In this document: positions 49,205 to 62,716 of the stretch, piece by piece
How positions within the stretch are numbered: position 1 is the stretch's first letter
Layout: the number at the start of each line of letters is the position of its first letter
Position numbers and translations under genes: made by a program
The notes under the pieces: model-generated
The model's input: the letters and a program-made list of their open reading frames with translations, nothing else
Database searches by the model: none
What the model was told of the DNA's origin: nothing
NCBI RefSeq assembly: GCF_010725885.1
Contig: NZ_AP022600.1
Span: 4,030,001 to 4,094,000, forward strand
Reading direction: 5' to 3'
Length of the DNA stretch: 64,000 bases
Source of the DNA: Mycolicibacterium tokaiense
Lineage (GTDB): Bacteria > Actinomycetota > Actinomycetes > Mycobacteriales > Mycobacteriaceae

Positions 49205-52200
49205 ATGCACCTGAAGAGTCTGACGTTGAAGGGCTTCAAGTCCTTTGCGTCGCCGACGACTCTGCGGTTGGAACCCGGCATCACCTGCGTCGTCGGGCCC
49301 AACGGGTCCGGCAAGTCGAACGTCGTCGACGCGCTGACCTGGGTGATGGGGGAACAGGGTGCCAAGACCCTGCGCGGCGGCAAGATGGAGGACGTCATCT
49401 TCGCCGGCACGTCCACCCGGGCGCCGTTGGGCCGCGCCGAGGTCACCCTGACCATCGACAACTCCGACAACGCCCTGCCCATCGAATACTCCGAGGTGTC
49501 GATCACCCGGCGGATGTTCCGCGACGGCGCCGGGGAGTACGAGATCAACGGCAGCAGTTGCCGCCTGATGGACGTCCAGGAACTGCTCTCGGACTCCGGC
49601 ATCGGCCGTGAGATGCACGTCATCGTCGGCCAGGGCCGACTCTCGCAGATCCTGGAGTCCCGGCCCGAAGACCGCCGGGCCTTCATCGAGGAAGCCGCCG
49701 GTGTGCTCAAACACCGCAAGCGCAAAGAGAAGGCGGTCCGCAAGCTCGACGCCATGGCGGCGAACCTGGCCCGGTTGACCGACCTCACCACCGAACTGCG
49801 TCGCCAGCTCAAGCCTCTGGGCCGCCAGGCCGAGATGGCCCGTCGCGCCCAGACCATCCAGGCCGACCTGCGCGACGCCCGGCTGCGGCTGGCCGCCGAT
49901 GACCTGGTCCGCCGGCAGGCCGAGTTCGACGGCGTGGGCGGCACCGAGGCCACGCTGCGCAAGGAACACGAGGAGGCCGCCGAGCGGCTGGCGGTGGCCA
50001 CCGACGAGCTCACCGAGCACGAGACGGCCGTGAGCAGCCTCACGGAGCGGGCCGAACGCGCGCAGCAGACCTGGTTCCGGCTCTCCGCGCTGGCCGAGCG
50101 GGTCAGCGCCACCGTCCGCATCGCCACCGAGCGAACCCAGTTGTTGGAGACCGAGCCGGTGCACAGCGGCGGCCAGGATCCCGACGAGCTCGAAGCACAG
50201 GCCGACGAGGTGGCCGAGCTGGAACAGCAGCTGCTGGCCGAACTCGCCGAGACCCGGGCCCGGCTGGAAGCCGCCCGCGAGGAGCTCGCCGACGCCGAGT
50301 CCGCAGCCGCCGAGGCCGAGCGTGAGCACCTGGCCGCCGTCCGGGCCGAGGCCGACCGCCGGGAAGGGCTGGCGCGGCTGGCGGGTCAGGTGGAGACCAT
50401 GCGGGCGCGCGTCGAATCCACCGACGAGCGGGTGGCGCGGCTGACCGAGGGCATCGACGAGGCGGGTCGGCGGTTCCAGCAGGCGCAGGCCGACTTCGAG
50501 ACGGTGCAGGGCCAGGTCGGGGAACTCGATCAGAGCGAGGCAGGCCTCGACGAGCAGCACGACCGCACCGTCAGCGCGTTACGCCTGGCCGATGAGCGGG
50601 TGGCCGAGCTGCAGGCTGCCGAACGCGCTGCCGAACGCCAGGTGGTGTCCCTGCAGGCCAGGATCGACGCGCTCGCAGTCGGGCTCAAGCGTCGCGACGG
50701 GGCCGCCTGGCTCGTTGAAAACCACGGCGGTACAGGCTTTTTCGGCTCCGTCGCCACTCTCATGAAGGTGCACGCCGGATACGAGGTGGCACTGGCAACG
50801 GTGCTGGGAGCCGCGGCCGACGCCCTGGCCGCCGAGGACTTCGACGCGGCCCGCTCCGCGGTGGCCGCGCTCAAGGACGCCGACGGTGGCCGCGCTGCCA
50901 TCGTGCTGGGGGACTGGCCCGAGCCCACCTCCCCGCAGCTGGCCGACCTGCCCGCGGGTGCGCGGTGGGCGCTGGAGCTGGTGGACCTGCCGGCGCGACT
51001 GCGCGGCGGGCTGACCGCACTGCTGACCGGAGTGGTGGTGGTCGAGGACCTCGCCGCCGCCCTGGACGTGGTGTCCCGGCATGCTCAGTTGCGCGCGGTG
51101 ACCCGCGAGGGCGACCTGGTGGGCCCGGGCTGGGTGAGCGGCGGGTCGGACCGTCAACCGAGCACACTGGAGATAACCTCCGAAATCGACAAGGCCCGAG
51201 CCGAATTGGTGGCTGCCGAAAAGCAGGTCGCCGAACTGACCGCGGCGCTCTCGGGTGCCACCGCCGAGCAGTCCGCGCGCCAGGACGCCGCCGAGCAGGC
51301 GCTGGCCGCGCTCAACGAGTCAGACGCGGCCATCTCGCAGATCTACGAACAGCTCGGCCGCCTCGGCGTGGACGCCCGCAACGCCGAAGGAGACTGGCAC
51401 CGCCAGATCAAGCAGCGCGAGGAACTCGAGGCCAGCCGTGAGCAGACAGTCGCCGAGCTCACCGAACTCGAGGAGCGGCTACACGCCGCCCAGGACATCC
51501 GGGTCACCCCGACCGACGAGCCCGTCGACCGCGAGCGTCTGACCGCGGTGGTGGATACCGTGCGCTCAGCGGAGGTGGAGGCGCGGCTGGCGGTGCGCAC
51601 CGCCGAAGAGCGCGCCAATGCTGTTCGCGGACGGGCTGATTCGCTGCGACGCGCGGCCGCCACCGAACGCGAGGCGCGGGTCCGGGCGCAGCGGGCGCGG
51701 GCGGCGCGTGAGCACGCGGCCACCATCGCGGCCGCGGTGGCGGAATCCGGCCGCACCCTGGCGGCGCGGTTGGCGGCCGTGGTGGCGGTGGCGTCGGCCA
51801 CCCGGGACCAACTGGCCGCCGAGCGTCAGCAGCGGGTGGCGGCCATGGCCGCTGCCCGAGAGGAAGTGGATGCGCTGAAGAATCGGATCACCACGCTCAC
51901 CGACGCGCTGCACCGTGACGAGGTGGCCAAGGCGCAGGCCGCCATGCGCGTCGAACAGCTGGAGCAGTCCATCCTCGAGCAGTTCGGGATGGCGCCCGGC
52001 GATCTGGTGGCCGAGTACGGCCCGCAGACCGGGTTGCCGCCGTCGGAGCTGGAGATGGCCGAGTACGAGCAGGCGCGCGAACGCGGTGAGCAGGTGAGCG
52101 CGCCGGTGCCGATGCCGTATGACCGCGACACCCAGGAACGCCGCGCCAAGCGTGCCGAGAAGGAACTGCGCGAGCTGGGCCGGGTGAATCCGCTGGCGCT

Positions 52201-52798
52201 GGAGGAGTTCGCGGCGCTGGAGGAGCGGTACAACTTCCTGTCCACCCAGCTCGAGGACGTCAAGGCCGCGCGCAAGGACCTGCTGGATGTGGTCGAAGAC
52301 GTCGACGCCCGCATCCTGCAGGTGTTCACCGAGGCCTACGCCGACGTCGAGCGGGAATTCGAGCAGGTGTTCTCCTCGCTGTTCCCGGGCGGCGAGGGCC
52401 GACTGCTGCTGACCGATCCCGGCGACATGCTGACCACCGGTGTCGAGGTCGAGGCCCGGCCTCCCGGCAAGAAGGTCAAGCGGCTGTCGCTGCTGTCCGG
52501 CGGCGAGAAGTCGCTGACCGCGGTGGCGATGCTGGTGGCCATCTTCCGGGCCCGGCCGTCCCCGTTCTACGTGATGGACGAGGTGGAGGCCGCGCTCGAC
52601 GATGTGAACCTGCGCCGGTTGCTCGGGCTGTTCGAGCAGCTGCGGGAGAAGTCGCAGCTGATCGTCATCACCCACCAGAAGCCGACCATGGAGATCGCCG
52701 ACGCGCTGTACGGCGTCACCATGCAGGGTGACGGCATCACCCAGGTGATCTCGCAGCGGATGCGCGGCGACGAGTTGGTCAGGACGGGATCGGGCTGA
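49205..52798 (+). CDS. smc: Chromosome segregation ATPase SMC
   Basis: 1197 residues. Walker [10 protein letters not shown] at 31-39 with the Q-loop [11 protein letters not shown], two long coiled coils (about 165-480 and 670-1000), a hinge around 505-655 ([20 protein letters not shown]), and a C-terminal head with the ABC signature LSGGEKSL and Walker [15 protein letters not shown]. Condenses and resolves chromosomes with ScpAB. Its 3' end overlaps the convergent fni gene by 20 bp. Confidence 0.97.
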   Translation: MHLKSLTLKGFKSFASPTTLRLEPGITCVVGPNGSGKSNVVDALTWVMGEQGAKTLRGGKMEDVIFAGTSTRAPLGRAEVTLTIDNSDNALPIEYSEVSITRRMFRDGAGEYEINGSSCRLMDVQELLSDSGIGREMHVIVGQGRLSQILESRPEDRRAFIEEAAGVLKHRKRKEKAVRKLDAMAANLARLTDLTTELRRQLKPLGRQAEMARRAQTIQADLRDARLRLAADDLVRRQAEFDGVGGTEATLRKEHEEAAERLAVATDELTEHETAVSSLTERAERAQQTWFRLSALAERVSATVRIATERTQLLETEPVHSGGQDPDELEAQADEVAELEQQLLAELAETRARLEAAREELADAESAAAEAEREHLAAVRAEADRREGLARLAGQVETMRARVESTDERVARLTEGIDEAGRRFQQAQADFETVQGQVGELDQSEAGLDEQHDRTVSALRLADERVAELQAAERAAERQVVSLQARIDALAVGLKRRDGAAWLVENHGGTGFFGSVATLMKVHAGYEVALATVLGAAADALAAEDFDAARSAVAALKDADGGRAAIVLGDWPEPTSPQLADLPAGARWALELVDLPARLRGGLTALLTGVVVVEDLAAALDVVSRHAQLRAVTREGDLVGPGWVSGGSDRQPSTLEITSEIDKARAELVAAEKQVAELTAALSGATAEQSARQDAAEQALAALNESDAAISQIYEQLGRLGVDARNAEGDWHRQIKQREELEASREQTVAELTELEERLHAAQDIRVTPTDEPVDRERLTAVVDTVRSAEVEARLAVRTAEERANAVRGRADSLRRAAATEREARVRAQRARAAREHAATIAAAVAESGRTLAARLAAVVAVASATRDQLAAERQQRVAAMAAAREEVDALKNRITTLTDALHRDEVAKAQAAMRVEQLEQSILEQFGMAPGDLVAEYGPQTGLPPSELEMAEYEQARERGEQVSAPVPMPYDRDTQERRAKRAEKELRELGRVNPLALEEFAALEERYNFLSTQLEDVKAARKDLLDVVEDVDARILQVFTEAYADVEREFEQVFSSLFPGGEGRLLLTDPGDMLTTGVEVEARPPGKKVKRLSLLSGGEKSLTAVAMLVAIFRARPSPFYVMDEVEAALDDVNLRRLLGLFEQLREKSQLIVITHQKPTMEIADALYGVTMQGDGITQVISQRMRGDELVRTGSG

Positions 52799-53801
52799 CC
52801 CCGGACTCACGCAGCTGCCCCAGCGTCGCAGCGCCGCAGCCGTGCAGGCACACCCGTAACTCCTCGATGAAGGCGCCCAGCCAGTCCACCACGGCGTCCA
52901 CCGACTGCACCGCAGGCGCCAGCAGCGGGCGGGCCACCGCCACCACACTGGCCCCCATGGCCAGCGCCTTGGCGGCGTCCATCCCGGTCCGCACCCCGCC
53001 GGAGGCGATCACCGGCACACCGGGCAGTTCCTGCTGCACCTCCAGCAGCGCCTGTGCGGTCGGGACACCCCACTCGGCCAGCGCCGGGTAGCGGACCTCG
53101 CCGTAGCGGACCAGCTGTTCGACCTTGGCCCAGGATGTGCCGCCGGCCCCGGCCACGTCGACGGCGGCGATCCGGCTGCCGCGCAACAGGCGGGCCGCTC
53201 CCGCGCCGATCCCGTGGCCCACCTCTTTGACCAGGACGGGGTAGTCGAACGACGACGCCAGCTCCAGCAGCTGCGACAGCGACCCGGTGAAGTCGGTGTC
53301 GCCGCCGGCCTGGATCGCCTCCTGCAGCGGGTTGGTGTGCACTGCCAGCGCGTCGGCGCCCACCCGGGCCAGCGCTTTCGACAGGTACGGGATCATCGCC
53401 GGCTGCAGCTGGGCCAGGCCGATGTTGCCGATCAGCAGGACGTCAGGTGCCACGTCGCGGACGTCGAAACTGCCGGTGGCCGCCTCGTCGTCGATCATGA
53501 TCCGCTGCGAGCCCAGCATCATGCCCACCCCGCACTGCTGAGCCGCCGCAGCCAGGTTGCGGTTGATGGTCTGCGCCAACTCCGCCCCGCCGGTCATCGC
53601 GCCCACCAGCAGGGGCACGCTCAACGGAGCCTCGAGGAACACCGTCTCGAGGTTCACGGCGCTCAAGCTGGTCTGGGTGAGCGCGTTGTAGGGCAGTCGG
53701 TAGCGCTCGAAACCCGTGGTCACCTCGGTGTACTCCACGGCACCGGTCAGGCAGGCGTCGATGTGGCGCAACTTGCGGACGCTGGGTAGCTCGGGCGGCA
53801 T
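52779..53801 (-). CDS. fni: Type 2 (FMN) isopentenyl-diphosphate delta-isomerase
   Basis: 340 residues. Family motifs: [10 protein letters not shown] at the start, [43 protein letters not shown] and the FMN-phosphate loop [20 protein letters not shown]. Interconverts IPP and DMAPP using reduced FMN. ATG 53801 ([10 protein letters not shown]) is used; GTG 53807 is an alternative. It lies antisense between smc and ftsY, which are adjacent in M. tuberculosis; its 5' end is 34 bp from ftsY. Confidence 0.92.
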   Translation of the reverse strand: MPPELPSVRKLRHIDACLTGAVEYTEVTTGFERYRLPYNALTQTSLSAVNLETVFLEAPLSVPLLVGAMTGGAELAQTINRNLAAAAQQCGVGMMLGSQRIMIDDEAATGSFDVRDVAPDVLLIGNIGLAQLQPAMIPYLSKALARVGADALAVHTNPLQEAIQAGGDTDFTGSLSQLLELASSFDYPVLVKEVGHGIGAGAARLLRGSRIAAVDVAGAGGTSWAKVEQLVRYGEVRYPALAEWGVPTAQALLEVQQELPGVPVIASGGVRTGMDAAKALAMGASVVAVARPLLAPAVQSVDAVVDWLGAFIEELRVCLHGCGAATLGQLRESGVSPIPS

Positions 53802-53835
53802 CGTCACGTCATACCCGCTTTGGGACAATGACCCG

Positions 53836-55203
53836 GTGTCTGAAGGTCTCTGGATCGCAATCGCGGTCATCGCCGTTCTGCTCGTCACTGCACTGGTCGT
53901 CGGGCTGGTGCGCTACCGACGGCGGCGCATCAGCCTGTCGGCGCCTCCGGAGAGCACCGATCAGATCGACCGGTCGGGTGGTTACACCGCCACATCGGGG
54001 ATCACGTTCAGCCAGTCCGCCCCACCTGCTCCGGAGCAGGTGCGGCCCGCCGAACGCATCGACACCGACGGGCTGCCCGCGGTCGGGGACGATGCCACGG
54101 TCCCGCGAGACGCTCCCAAACGATCGATCGCTGACGTACAGCTTCCCGAACCGGACACCATAAAGCCAGCCGAACCCACCGAACCGCCCGCGCCCGAGGC
54201 CGCGCCGGAGCCCGAGCCCACCCCTGAACCCGAGCCCACCCCTGAACCCGAGGCCGCCCCTGCGCCGGTACTGGACACCATCGCGCCCGTCGACGGCCGG
54301 CTCGAACGTCTGCGCGGCCGGCTGGCCAAGTCCCAGAACGCGTTGGGACGCAGTGTTCTCGGCCTGCTCGGCGGTGGCGACCTCGACGAGGACTCCTGGG
54401 AAGAGGTCGAGGACACGCTGCTGATCGCCGATCTGGGCCCGGTGGTGACCGCGTCGGTGATGGCCGCGCTACGCGCCAGGCTGGCCACCGCCGGGGTGCG
54501 CACCGACGCCGACGCCCGCCAGGTGCTGCGTGACGCGCTGATCGCCGAACTGCACCCGGAGTTCGACCGCTCCATCAGGGCCCTGCCGCACGCCGACGCC
54601 CCATCGGTGCTGCTGGTGGTCGGTGTCAACGGCACGGGCAAGACGACCACGGTCGGCAAGCTGGCGCGGGTGCTGGTCGCCGACGGCCGCCGGGTGGTGC
54701 TCGGGGCGGCCGACACGTTCCGCGCGGCTGCTGCCGACCAGCTGCAGACCTGGGCGTCCCGGGTGGGTGCCGAGGTGGTCCGCGGCCCGGAGGGCGCCGA
54801 TCCGGCGTCGGTGGCGTTCGACGCCGTCGACAAGGGCATCGAGCGCGGGGCCGACGTGGTGGTCATCGACACCGCCGGCCGGCTGCACAACAAGGTGGGC
54901 CTGATGGACGAGCTCGGCAAGGTCAAGCGGGTGGTGGGCAAGCGCGCCGCGGTCGACGAGGTGTTGCTGGTGCTCGACGCCACCATCGGGCAGAACGGGC
55001 TGGCGCAGGCGCGCGTATTCGCCGACGTGGTCGACATCACCGGCGTGGTGCTGACCAAGCTGGACGGCACCGCCAAGGGCGGCATCGTGTTCCGGGTGCA
55101 ACAGGAGCTGGGGGTCCCGGTCAAGCTGGTCGGTCTCGGCGAAGGCGCCGACGACCTGGCTCCCTTCGAGCCGGGAGCCTTCGTCGACGCCCTGTTGGGA
55201 TAG
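53836..55203 (+). CDS. ftsY: Signal recognition particle receptor FtsY
   Basis: 455 residues. One N-terminal membrane helix ([21 protein letters not shown]), a Pro/Glu-rich linker with [10 protein letters not shown] repeats, the N domain (about 155-240) and the SRP GTPase G domain with [35 protein letters not shown] and [10 protein letters not shown]. Delivers ribosome-nascent chains to the translocon with Ffh. GTG 53836 is supported by homology to the M. tuberculosis start (WEGLWIA) and by GACAAT 6 nt upstream. Confidence 0.96.
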   Translation: MSEGLWIAIAVIAVLLVTALVVGLVRYRRRRISLSAPPESTDQIDRSGGYTATSGITFSQSAPPAPEQVRPAERIDTDGLPAVGDDATVPRDAPKRSIADVQLPEPDTIKPAEPTEPPAPEAAPEPEPTPEPEPTPEPEAAPAPVLDTIAPVDGRLERLRGRLAKSQNALGRSVLGLLGGGDLDEDSWEEVEDTLLIADLGPVVTASVMAALRARLATAGVRTDADARQVLRDALIAELHPEFDRSIRALPHADAPSVLLVVGVNGTGKTTTVGKLARVLVADGRRVVLGAADTFRAAAADQLQTWASRVGAEVVRGPEGADPASVAFDAVDKGIERGADVVVIDTAGRLHNKVGLMDELGKVKRVVGKRAAVDEVLLVLDATIGQNGLAQARVFADVVDITGVVLTKLDGTAKGGIVFRVQQELGVPVKLVGLGEGADDLAPFEPGAFVDALLG

Positions 55204-55271
55204 GCAGATTGCGCATTCCGCGGGCGTTACAGTCTCGCAGATCTGCGTCAATTTTGCTGTCCAGCAACGAT

Positions 55272-55287
55272 GAAACACGAGCGTAAC
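55272..55287 (+). promoter_or_regulatory. GlnR box 1 upstream of amt
   Basis: GAAAC-n6-GTAAC, i.e. two half-sites with AC-n9-AC spacing, the pattern bound by actinobacterial GlnR. Lies 125 bp before the amt start. Confidence 0.6.
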
Positions 55288-55303
55288 GCTTCCGGCGTGT
55301 GCG

Positions 55304-55319
55304 TTCACTTGGCGGAAAC
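55304..55319 (+). promoter_or_regulatory. GlnR box 2 upstream of amt
   Basis: TTCAC-n6-GAAAC, again AC-n9-AC, 32 bp (about three helical turns) downstream of box 1. No clear TANNNT -10 was found between this box and amt. Confidence 0.6.
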
Positions 55320-55411
55320 ACAACAGAATCACCGATGAAACCACGGCAAAAGAACCTTCTCTGCGAGGCCGATCCGGAATCGGCGCACACTCCTGAGGAG
55401 GTTCACACAAA

Positions 55412-56764
55412 GTGGTCTTAGCCTTACCCGACGAAGCCTTCCTGCCCTTCGGGCCGGACGGCCTGAGCGCCGGCGACACCGCCTGGGTTCTCACTTCTGC
55501 CGCCCTGGTTCTGTTCATGACCCCGGGCCTGGCGTTCTTCTACGGCGGCCTGTCGCGCCAGAAGTCCGTCCTCAACATGATGATGATGTCGTTCGGCTCC
55601 ATGGGTGTCGTCAGCGTCATCTACGTGCTGTGGGGATACTCGATGTCCTTCTCCTCCGGCCACACCGGCGAGAGCGACATTCTGGGTATCTTCGACAACC
55701 CCTTCTCGCTGTTCGGTTTGACGCAGCTGACGGAGACCCGCGAGGTCGACGGGGTGAGCACCTACGTGCTGGGCGGTTTCGGCACCGTGCCCGCCATCGT
55801 CTGGGTGGCCTTCCAGTTGACGTTCGCCGTCATCACCGTCGCGCTGATCAGCGGTGCGGTGGCCGAGCGGATGAAGTTCGGCACCTGGCTGGTGTTCGGC
55901 GGCATCTGGGTGACCCTGGTGTACTTCCCGCTGGCCCACATGGTTTGGGGCGGCGGCCTGCTCTCCGGCGCCGAAGGTGGCATCGCTGCAATGATCTTCG
56001 GGGTCGATGAGGAGGGAGCGGCCAACGTCGCACCCATCGACTTCGCCGGCGGCACCGTGGTGCACATCAACGCCGGTATGGCCGCCCTGGTGCTGGCCAT
56101 TCTGCTGGGCAAGCGGAAGGGCTTCGGCAAGACCGCCTTCCGGCCGCACAACATTCCGTTCGTCATGCTCGGTGCGGCGATCCTGTGGTTCGGCTGGTTC
56201 GGCTTCAACGTCGGCTCTGAGGGTGCGGCCGACATGCTCGCCGGCCTGGTCTGGGTCAACACCACCGCCGCCACGGCCGCCGCGATGCTGGGCTGGCTGC
56301 TGGTGGAGCGCTTCCGCGACGGCCACGCCACCAGCGTCGGCGCCGCGTCGGGTATCGTTGCCGGCCTGGTCGCCATCACCCCCGCCTGCGGTTCTCTCTC
56401 GCCCATCGGATCGCTGATCCTGGGTGCCGTCGCCGGTGTTCTGTCGGCACTGGCCATCAGCCTGAAGTACAAATTCGGCTACGACGATTCACTCGACGTG
56501 GTGGGCGTGCACCTGGTTGCCGGCCTGTGGGGCACCGTCGGCATCGGCCTGCTGGCCACCGAGACGGGTCTGTTCTACGGCGGTGGATTCCAGCAGCTCG
56601 TGGTGCAGATCATCATCGCCGTGGTGGCCCTGGTGTTCACGGCGGTCATGACCGCCATCATCGCCTTCATCGTCAAGCCGCTGGGCTGGCGGGTCAGTGA
56701 AGAGGACGAGGACACTGGTATCGATGAGACCGAACATGCCGAAACGGCTTACGAGCTCGCCTGA
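55412..56764 (+). CDS. amt: Ammonium transporter
   Basis: 450 residues, 11 membrane helices expected. Family motifs: ALVLFMTPGLAFFYGGL, FGTWLVFGGIWVTLVYFPLAH (the first pore His region), GGTVVHINAGMAALVLAI and the second pore His in DVVGVHLVAGLWGTVGIG. The C-terminal tail is acidic. GTG start preceded by GAGGAGG at 10 nt. First gene of amt-glnB-glnD, with two GlnR-type boxes upstream. Confidence 0.95.
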   Translation: MVLALPDEAFLPFGPDGLSAGDTAWVLTSAALVLFMTPGLAFFYGGLSRQKSVLNMMMMSFGSMGVVSVIYVLWGYSMSFSSGHTGESDILGIFDNPFSLFGLTQLTETREVDGVSTYVLGGFGTVPAIVWVAFQLTFAVITVALISGAVAERMKFGTWLVFGGIWVTLVYFPLAHMVWGGGLLSGAEGGIAAMIFGVDEEGAANVAPIDFAGGTVVHINAGMAALVLAILLGKRKGFGKTAFRPHNIPFVMLGAAILWFGWFGFNVGSEGAADMLAGLVWVNTTAATAAAMLGWLLVERFRDGHATSVGAASGIVAGLVAITPACGSLSPIGSLILGAVAGVLSALAISLKYKFGYDDSLDVVGVHLVAGLWGTVGIGLLATETGLFYGGGFQQLVVQIIIAVVALVFTAVMTAIIAFIVKPLGWRVSEEDEDTGIDETEHAETAYELA

Positions 56765-57136
<372 letters not shown>

Positions 57137-57216
57137 GCCGCAACAACTTCTGAGTTGTCCTCTCCAGGCCCGGGACCGAGTGAGAGTTTGTCGGTGACGG
57201 AACACGATAGGACTCG

Positions 57217-59709
57217 ATGAAGCAGACGCCAGACCCCGCCGCCGGCGCTCCCCACCAGGGGAGCCCGGCGGCGGGCTCGTTGAACGAACCGCCCAAGCCC
57301 GCCCATGATCTCGCCAGAGCCGTGCAGCAACTCCTGGACGGCGGCACCCGTGCGCTGGATTCCGCCGCGCTGCGTGACGCACTGCTGGACCTGCACGAAT
57401 TCTGGCTCACCACCAAGGCCTCCGAGATCGGCGTCACCCCCACCAGCGGCTTCGCCATCGTCGCCACCGGCGGCCTGGGGCGTGGGGAGCTGGTGCCGTA
57501 CTCCGACCTCGACCTCACACTGGTGCACGACAACCTGCCCGACGACGTGGTGGCCGAGGTGGCGCAACATCTGTGGTATCCGTTGTGGGACGCCAATATT
57601 CGGCTCGATCACAGCGTCCGAACCGTGCCGGAGGCGCTCAAGGTCGCCAGTGAGGACATCTCCGCCGGCCTGGCCATGCTGGAGGCCCGGCACATCGCCG
57701 GTGATCCGGCCCTGTCGGCACTGCTCATCGGCGGCGCCCGCAGGCAGTGGCGCACCGGAATCGCCTCGCGCTTCGATGATCTCGTTGCACACACCCGGTC
57801 CCGCTGGGAGCGTAGCGGCCAGATCGCACACCGGGCCGAACCGGACCTCAAATGTGGTCGCGGCGGCCTGCGTGATGTCCAGCTGCTCAATGCCCTCGCC
57901 ATCGCCCAGCTGGCCGACGTGTATCCCAGCCAGTCCCTGGTCTCACCCACCGGCTCGTTGGGCGGGGCTCATCTGGCGCTGCTCAACGTCCGCACCGAAC
58001 TGCACCGGCTCTCGCGCCGGGGCCGAGACCAGGTACTGGCGCAGCACGCCGACGAGATCGCGGCCGCCCTGCGCATCGGTGACCGCTTCGACCTGGCCCG
58101 CACACTGTCGGATGCGGCCCGCACCGTCAGCTACTACGTCGACGCCGGGCTGCGCACCGCGGGAAATGCGCTGCCGCGCCGTGGTTTTGCCGCCCTGCGC
58201 CGACCCATCCGCCGCCCGCTCGACGAAGGCGTCGTCGAATTCAACGGCGAGGTGATCCTGGCCCGCGACGCCCGCCCGGAACGTGACCCGGGGCTGATCC
58301 TGCGGGTCGCCGCGGCCTCGGCCACCACCGGACTGCCCATGTCCGGGTCCACGCTGTCGCGGCTGGCCGACTCCGCCCCCGAGCTACGCACCCCCTGGCC
58401 GCGAGCGGCGCTCAAGGACCTGCTGGTGCTGCTGGCCGCCGGCCCCGCCGCTGTGGCCACTGTCGAGGCGCTGGACCGCACCGGATTGTGGGGCCGGCTC
58501 TTCCCGGAGTGGGGCGCGGTACGCGATCTGCCCCCGCGCGATGCCGCCCACATCTGGACAGTCGACCGTCACCTGGTCGAAACCGTCTCGCGGGCAAGCG
58601 CCTTCACCACGCGGGTATCGCGGCCGGACCTGCTGGTGCTGGGCGCGCTGGTGCACGACATCGGGAAGGGCCGCGGGGGTGACCACAGCATCATCGGTGC
58701 CGAGCTGGCCACCCAGATCGGTACCCGGCTGGGGTTGTGGCCGTCGGATGTCGAGACGCTCTCGGCAATCGTGCGGTATCACCTGCTGCTGCCCGAGACA
58801 GCCACCCGCAAGGACCTGCAGAATCCGGACACCATCGCCGCAGTGGTGACTGCCCTGGGCGGTGACCCGGTGCTGCTGGAGTTGCTGCACGCGCTGGCCG
58901 AGGCTGATTCGCTGGCCACCGGTCCGGGGGTGTGGGGTGACTGGAAGGCGTCGCTGATCGGCGATCTGGTCCGGCGCTGCCGATTGGTGATGGCGGGCGA
59001 GCCGCTGCCGCAGGCCGATCCGATCGACCCGCGCTACCTCGAGCTGGCCACCCAGGTGGGCGTGCACGTCGACCTGACCGCCGGGGAAGGTGCGCACACC
59101 TACAACGTGACGATGATCGCCCCGGACAGCCGGGGCCTGCTGTCGAAAGCGGCCGGTGTGCTGGCGTTGCATTCGCTGCGGGTGCATTCGGCATCGGTCA
59201 ACAGCCACGGCGGGTCGGCCATCAACACCTTCACGGTGTCGCCGCGGTTCGGTTCGCCGCCGGCTGCCGAGCTGCTGCGCCAACAACTGATCCTGGCCGT
59301 CGACGGTGAGCTGGATGTTGTGACGGCGCTGCGGCAGAAGGACGCCGACGGGTCGTCGGCCCAGGGCCGCGCCGGCGAGCTGCTCGCGGCGGTGCCCATC
59401 AACGCGCCGGCGGCTCCGCCGCGGGTGCTGTGGCACGCCGGCCGCACCGACCGCGAGTTGCTGGTCGAGATCCGCACCACCGACCGGCCCGGTCTGCTGA
59501 CCACCCTGACCGCGGTGTTCGAAAGCGCAGGGGTGGACATCGCCTGGGCCAAGGTGACCACCCTGGGCTCCTCGGTGGTGGACGCGTTCGGCATCGTGGC
59601 CCCGCAGCCCGACACCGACGGCTCGCTGCGCGACGACCTGCAACGTCGGCTCGTCGAGGTGCTGCCTGCGCCGCCGGCCAAGCCGGCCCCGGCGCAGGAC
59701 GCCTCCTAG
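57217..59709 (+). CDS. glnD: PII nucleotidyltransferase/nucleotidyl-removing enzyme GlnD
   Basis: 830 residues. The nucleotidyltransferase motif is [16 protein letters not shown] (about 87-102), the HD domain is [13 protein letters not shown], and two C-terminal ACT domains start near [15 protein letters not shown] and [15 protein letters not shown], probably sensing glutamine. In corynebacteria and mycobacteria it acts as PII adenylyltransferase. AGGA lies just before the ATG. Its stop codon overlaps that of the convergent sensor kinase (CTAG). Confidence 0.94.
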   Translation: MKQTPDPAAGAPHQGSPAAGSLNEPPKPAHDLARAVQQLLDGGTRALDSAALRDALLDLHEFWLTTKASEIGVTPTSGFAIVATGGLGRGELVPYSDLDLTLVHDNLPDDVVAEVAQHLWYPLWDANIRLDHSVRTVPEALKVASEDISAGLAMLEARHIAGDPALSALLIGGARRQWRTGIASRFDDLVAHTRSRWERSGQIAHRAEPDLKCGRGGLRDVQLLNALAIAQLADVYPSQSLVSPTGSLGGAHLALLNVRTELHRLSRRGRDQVLAQHADEIAAALRIGDRFDLARTLSDAARTVSYYVDAGLRTAGNALPRRGFAALRRPIRRPLDEGVVEFNGEVILARDARPERDPGLILRVAAASATTGLPMSGSTLSRLADSAPELRTPWPRAALKDLLVLLAAGPAAVATVEALDRTGLWGRLFPEWGAVRDLPPRDAAHIWTVDRHLVETVSRASAFTTRVSRPDLLVLGALVHDIGKGRGGDHSIIGAELATQIGTRLGLWPSDVETLSAIVRYHLLLPETATRKDLQNPDTIAAVVTALGGDPVLLELLHALAEADSLATGPGVWGDWKASLIGDLVRRCRLVMAGEPLPQADPIDPRYLELATQVGVHVDLTAGEGAHTYNVTMIAPDSRGLLSKAAGVLALHSLRVHSASVNSHGGSAINTFTVSPRFGSPPAAELLRQQLILAVDGELDVVTALRQKDADGSSAQGRAGELLAAVPINAPAAPPRVLWHAGRTDRELLVEIRTTDRPGLLTTLTAVFESAGVDIAWAKVTTLGSSVVDAFGIVAPQPDTDGSLRDDLQRRLVEVLPAPPAKPAPAQDAS

Positions 59710-60902
59710 ACAGGGCAGTGCGTCGGCGGTTGGTCGCTGCGCTCGGGGCGATCGGCGATCGCGCGGTCGGGCAGCCAGATCACGAACGTGCTGCCCACGC
59801 CCAGGGAGCTGAACACCGTCAGCTTGCCCTCGTGGCTCTCCACGATCTGCCGGGCGATGGCCAGCCCCAGCCCGGTGCCGCGCCGACCACCGTTCTGCGC
59901 GCGGCGAAACCGGTCGAACACCCGTTGCTGCTCCTCCTCGGCGATGCCGGGTCCCTGATCGCGCACCGCCACCCAGGCCCAGCCGCCGGAGCTGCCGCTG
60001 GCAATGGTCAACTCGGAGTCCTTGGGCGCCAACCGGATCGCGTTCGACAGCAAGTTGGCCAGAGCGCGCGACAGCGACTCGGGGTCGGCGTACACCACCG
60101 GTCCCGGGGACAGCCGGGTGATCACCCGCAGTGGCCGATCCTCGGCCAGCAGCCGGTGTTCGTCGACCACGTCGCGGCAGAACGACTCCAGGTCCACCGG
60201 CTGATCGGCGAACGATCCGGAGCGTCGCCGTGCGGTGGCCAGCAGATCTTCCAGCAGCCGCGACATCCGGCTGGTGGCGCGGCTGATCACCGCCAGTGCG
60301 TGGGCCCGCTCCTGCGGGGTGGCCGCCTCGTCGGCCAGCACCGCCTCGACATTGGCCTGCACCACGGCCACCGGGTTGCGCAACTCGTGGGAGACGTCTT
60401 CCACCAGCGCCCGCTCGGTACGGAACGCCTCGTCGAGCCGGTCCAGCATGCCGTCGATGGTGTCGGCCAGGGTACGGAGCTCGTCCTTGGGGCCGGAGGC
60501 GTTGATGCGTTGTGAAAGATCGCTGGCGGACAGGCGATTGGCGGTGCGGGTGATCTCCTCGACCGGCCGCAACAGCCGCCCGGCCACGAACCAGCCGACC
60601 ACCAGGCTGATCACGAAGATCACGCCGAGGGCCAGCAGCGAGTAGTCCCGCAGCGTGGACAGTGTCGAGTAGTTCACCGCACGCTGCACGCTCTCCATGT
60701 CCGCGGCCTGAAAACTCTCGCCCACCCGATAGACCATGGTGCCGTCGGCCTTGCGGTCGAACTTCTTCACCGTCACCGGATCCAGCGGCGCCGCGTCGAT
60801 GGTGGTCGACAGCGCGAAATACACCCCGGCCAGGATCAGCGCCGAGATCACCGACAACCACAGCGAGGTGGTCAGCGCCAGCCGCACCCGGATGGTGCGC
60901 AT
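59706..60902 (-). CDS. Sensor histidine kinase
   Basis: 398 residues. TM1 at 8-30, a short periplasmic loop (about 31-85), TM2 at 88-108, HAMP (about 109-160), HisKA with SHELRNPV (His172), and HATPase with [10 protein letters not shown] (N box), [10 protein letters not shown] and [12 protein letters not shown]. Pairs with the response regulator upstream, which it overlaps by one base. The signal is unknown; the periplasmic region is small. Confidence 0.93.
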   Translation of the reverse strand: MRTIRVRLALTTSLWLSVISALILAGVYFALSTTIDAAPLDPVTVKKFDRKADGTMVYRVGESFQAADMESVQRAVNYSTLSTLRDYSLLALGVIFVISLVVGWFVAGRLLRPVEEITRTANRLSASDLSQRINASGPKDELRTLADTIDGMLDRLDEAFRTERALVEDVSHELRNPVAVVQANVEAVLADEAATPQERAHALAVISRATSRMSRLLEDLLATARRRSGSFADQPVDLESFCRDVVDEHRLLAEDRPLRVITRLSPGPVVYADPESLSRALANLLSNAIRLAPKDSELTIASGSSGGWAWVAVRDQGPGIAEEEQQRVFDRFRRAQNGGRRGTGLGLAIARQIVESHEGKLTVFSSLGVGSTFVIWLPDRAIADRPERSDQPPTHCPV

Positions 60903-61594
60903 CAGGCAGTGGTGCGCAGCCGGTAGCCGCGGCCCACCAGCGTGTGCAGCACCTGCTGCTCATCGCCGAGGGTGAGCTTGCGGCGCAAGGTGCCCACCGT
61001 CACCCGCACCGTCTGGGTGAACGGGTCGGCGTTCTCATCCCACACGTGCTCGAGGATCTGCTCGGCCGAGACCACGTGATCGGGACGGGTCATGAGGTAG
61101 CGCAGCACGGCGAATTCTTTGAGCGTCAGATCCACCTCGCGGCCGCCGCGGCAGACGATCTGGCGGGCGGTGTCGACGGTGATGTCGCCCAGGCGCAGCA
61201 CCGACGAATCACCGGAGACCTCGCGGCGCAGCACCGCCCGCAGCCGCGCGGTGAGTTCGGCCAGTGCGAACGGTTTGACGATGTAGTCGTCGGCACCGGC
61301 ATCCAGCCCGCGCACCCGGTCGGGCAGCGTGCCCAACGCGGTCAGCATGACAATCCGGATCTCGCGACCGGCGGGGGAGCCGATCTCACCGGTGCGCAAC
61401 CGGCGGGCCAGGTCCAGTCCGTCACCGTCGGGCAGGTTGACGTCCACCAGGGCCACGTCATAGGTGTTCACCGTCAGACGCTCGATCGCCTCGGCCTCCG
61501 ACAGCGCGGTGTCGACCGCGTACCCCTCGCGCTGCAGGCCGACGCGGAGCGCGCTGACCAAGCCCTCTTCGTCCTCGACGATCAGCACCCGCAT
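60902..61594 (-). CDS. OmpR/PhoB family response regulator
   Basis: 230 residues. Receiver domain with the acidic start IVEDEEG, phospho-acceptor Asp51 (LVDVNLPDGDG) and switch Lys in DYIVKPF. The C-terminal winged helix (about 135-230) has LTLKEFAVLRYLM and TVRVTVGTLRRKL. Promoters of the divergent moxR operon (start 106 bp away) are plausible targets. Confidence 0.93.
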   Translation of the reverse strand: MRVLIVEDEEGLVSALRVGLQREGYAVDTALSEAEAIERLTVNTYDVALVDVNLPDGDGLDLARRLRTGEIGSPAGREIRIVMLTALGTLPDRVRGLDAGADDYIVKPFALAELTARLRAVLRREVSGDSSVLRLGDITVDTARQIVCRGGREVDLTLKEFAVLRYLMTRPDHVVSAEQILEHVWDENADPFTQTVRVTVGTLRRKLTLGDEQQVLHTLVGRGYRLRTTA

Positions 61595-61699
61595 GTTCGC
61601 CGAGGGTAGCGGCGTGGGCGCGGTGCGACCAGTTCGCTTTCGGTCGGCTTTCGCCGCAGTTTTCCGGGGTTTTCGCCCCCGGGTGGTGAAGTGGGCGCC

Positions 61700-62712
<1,013 letters not shown>

Positions 62713-62716
<4 letters not shown>

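Noticed and set aside
58384..60963. An 859-residue minus-strand frame antisense to glnD
   Set aside because: It is out of frame with the sensor kinase and low in recognisable motifs, while glnD on the other strand has all catalytic motifs.
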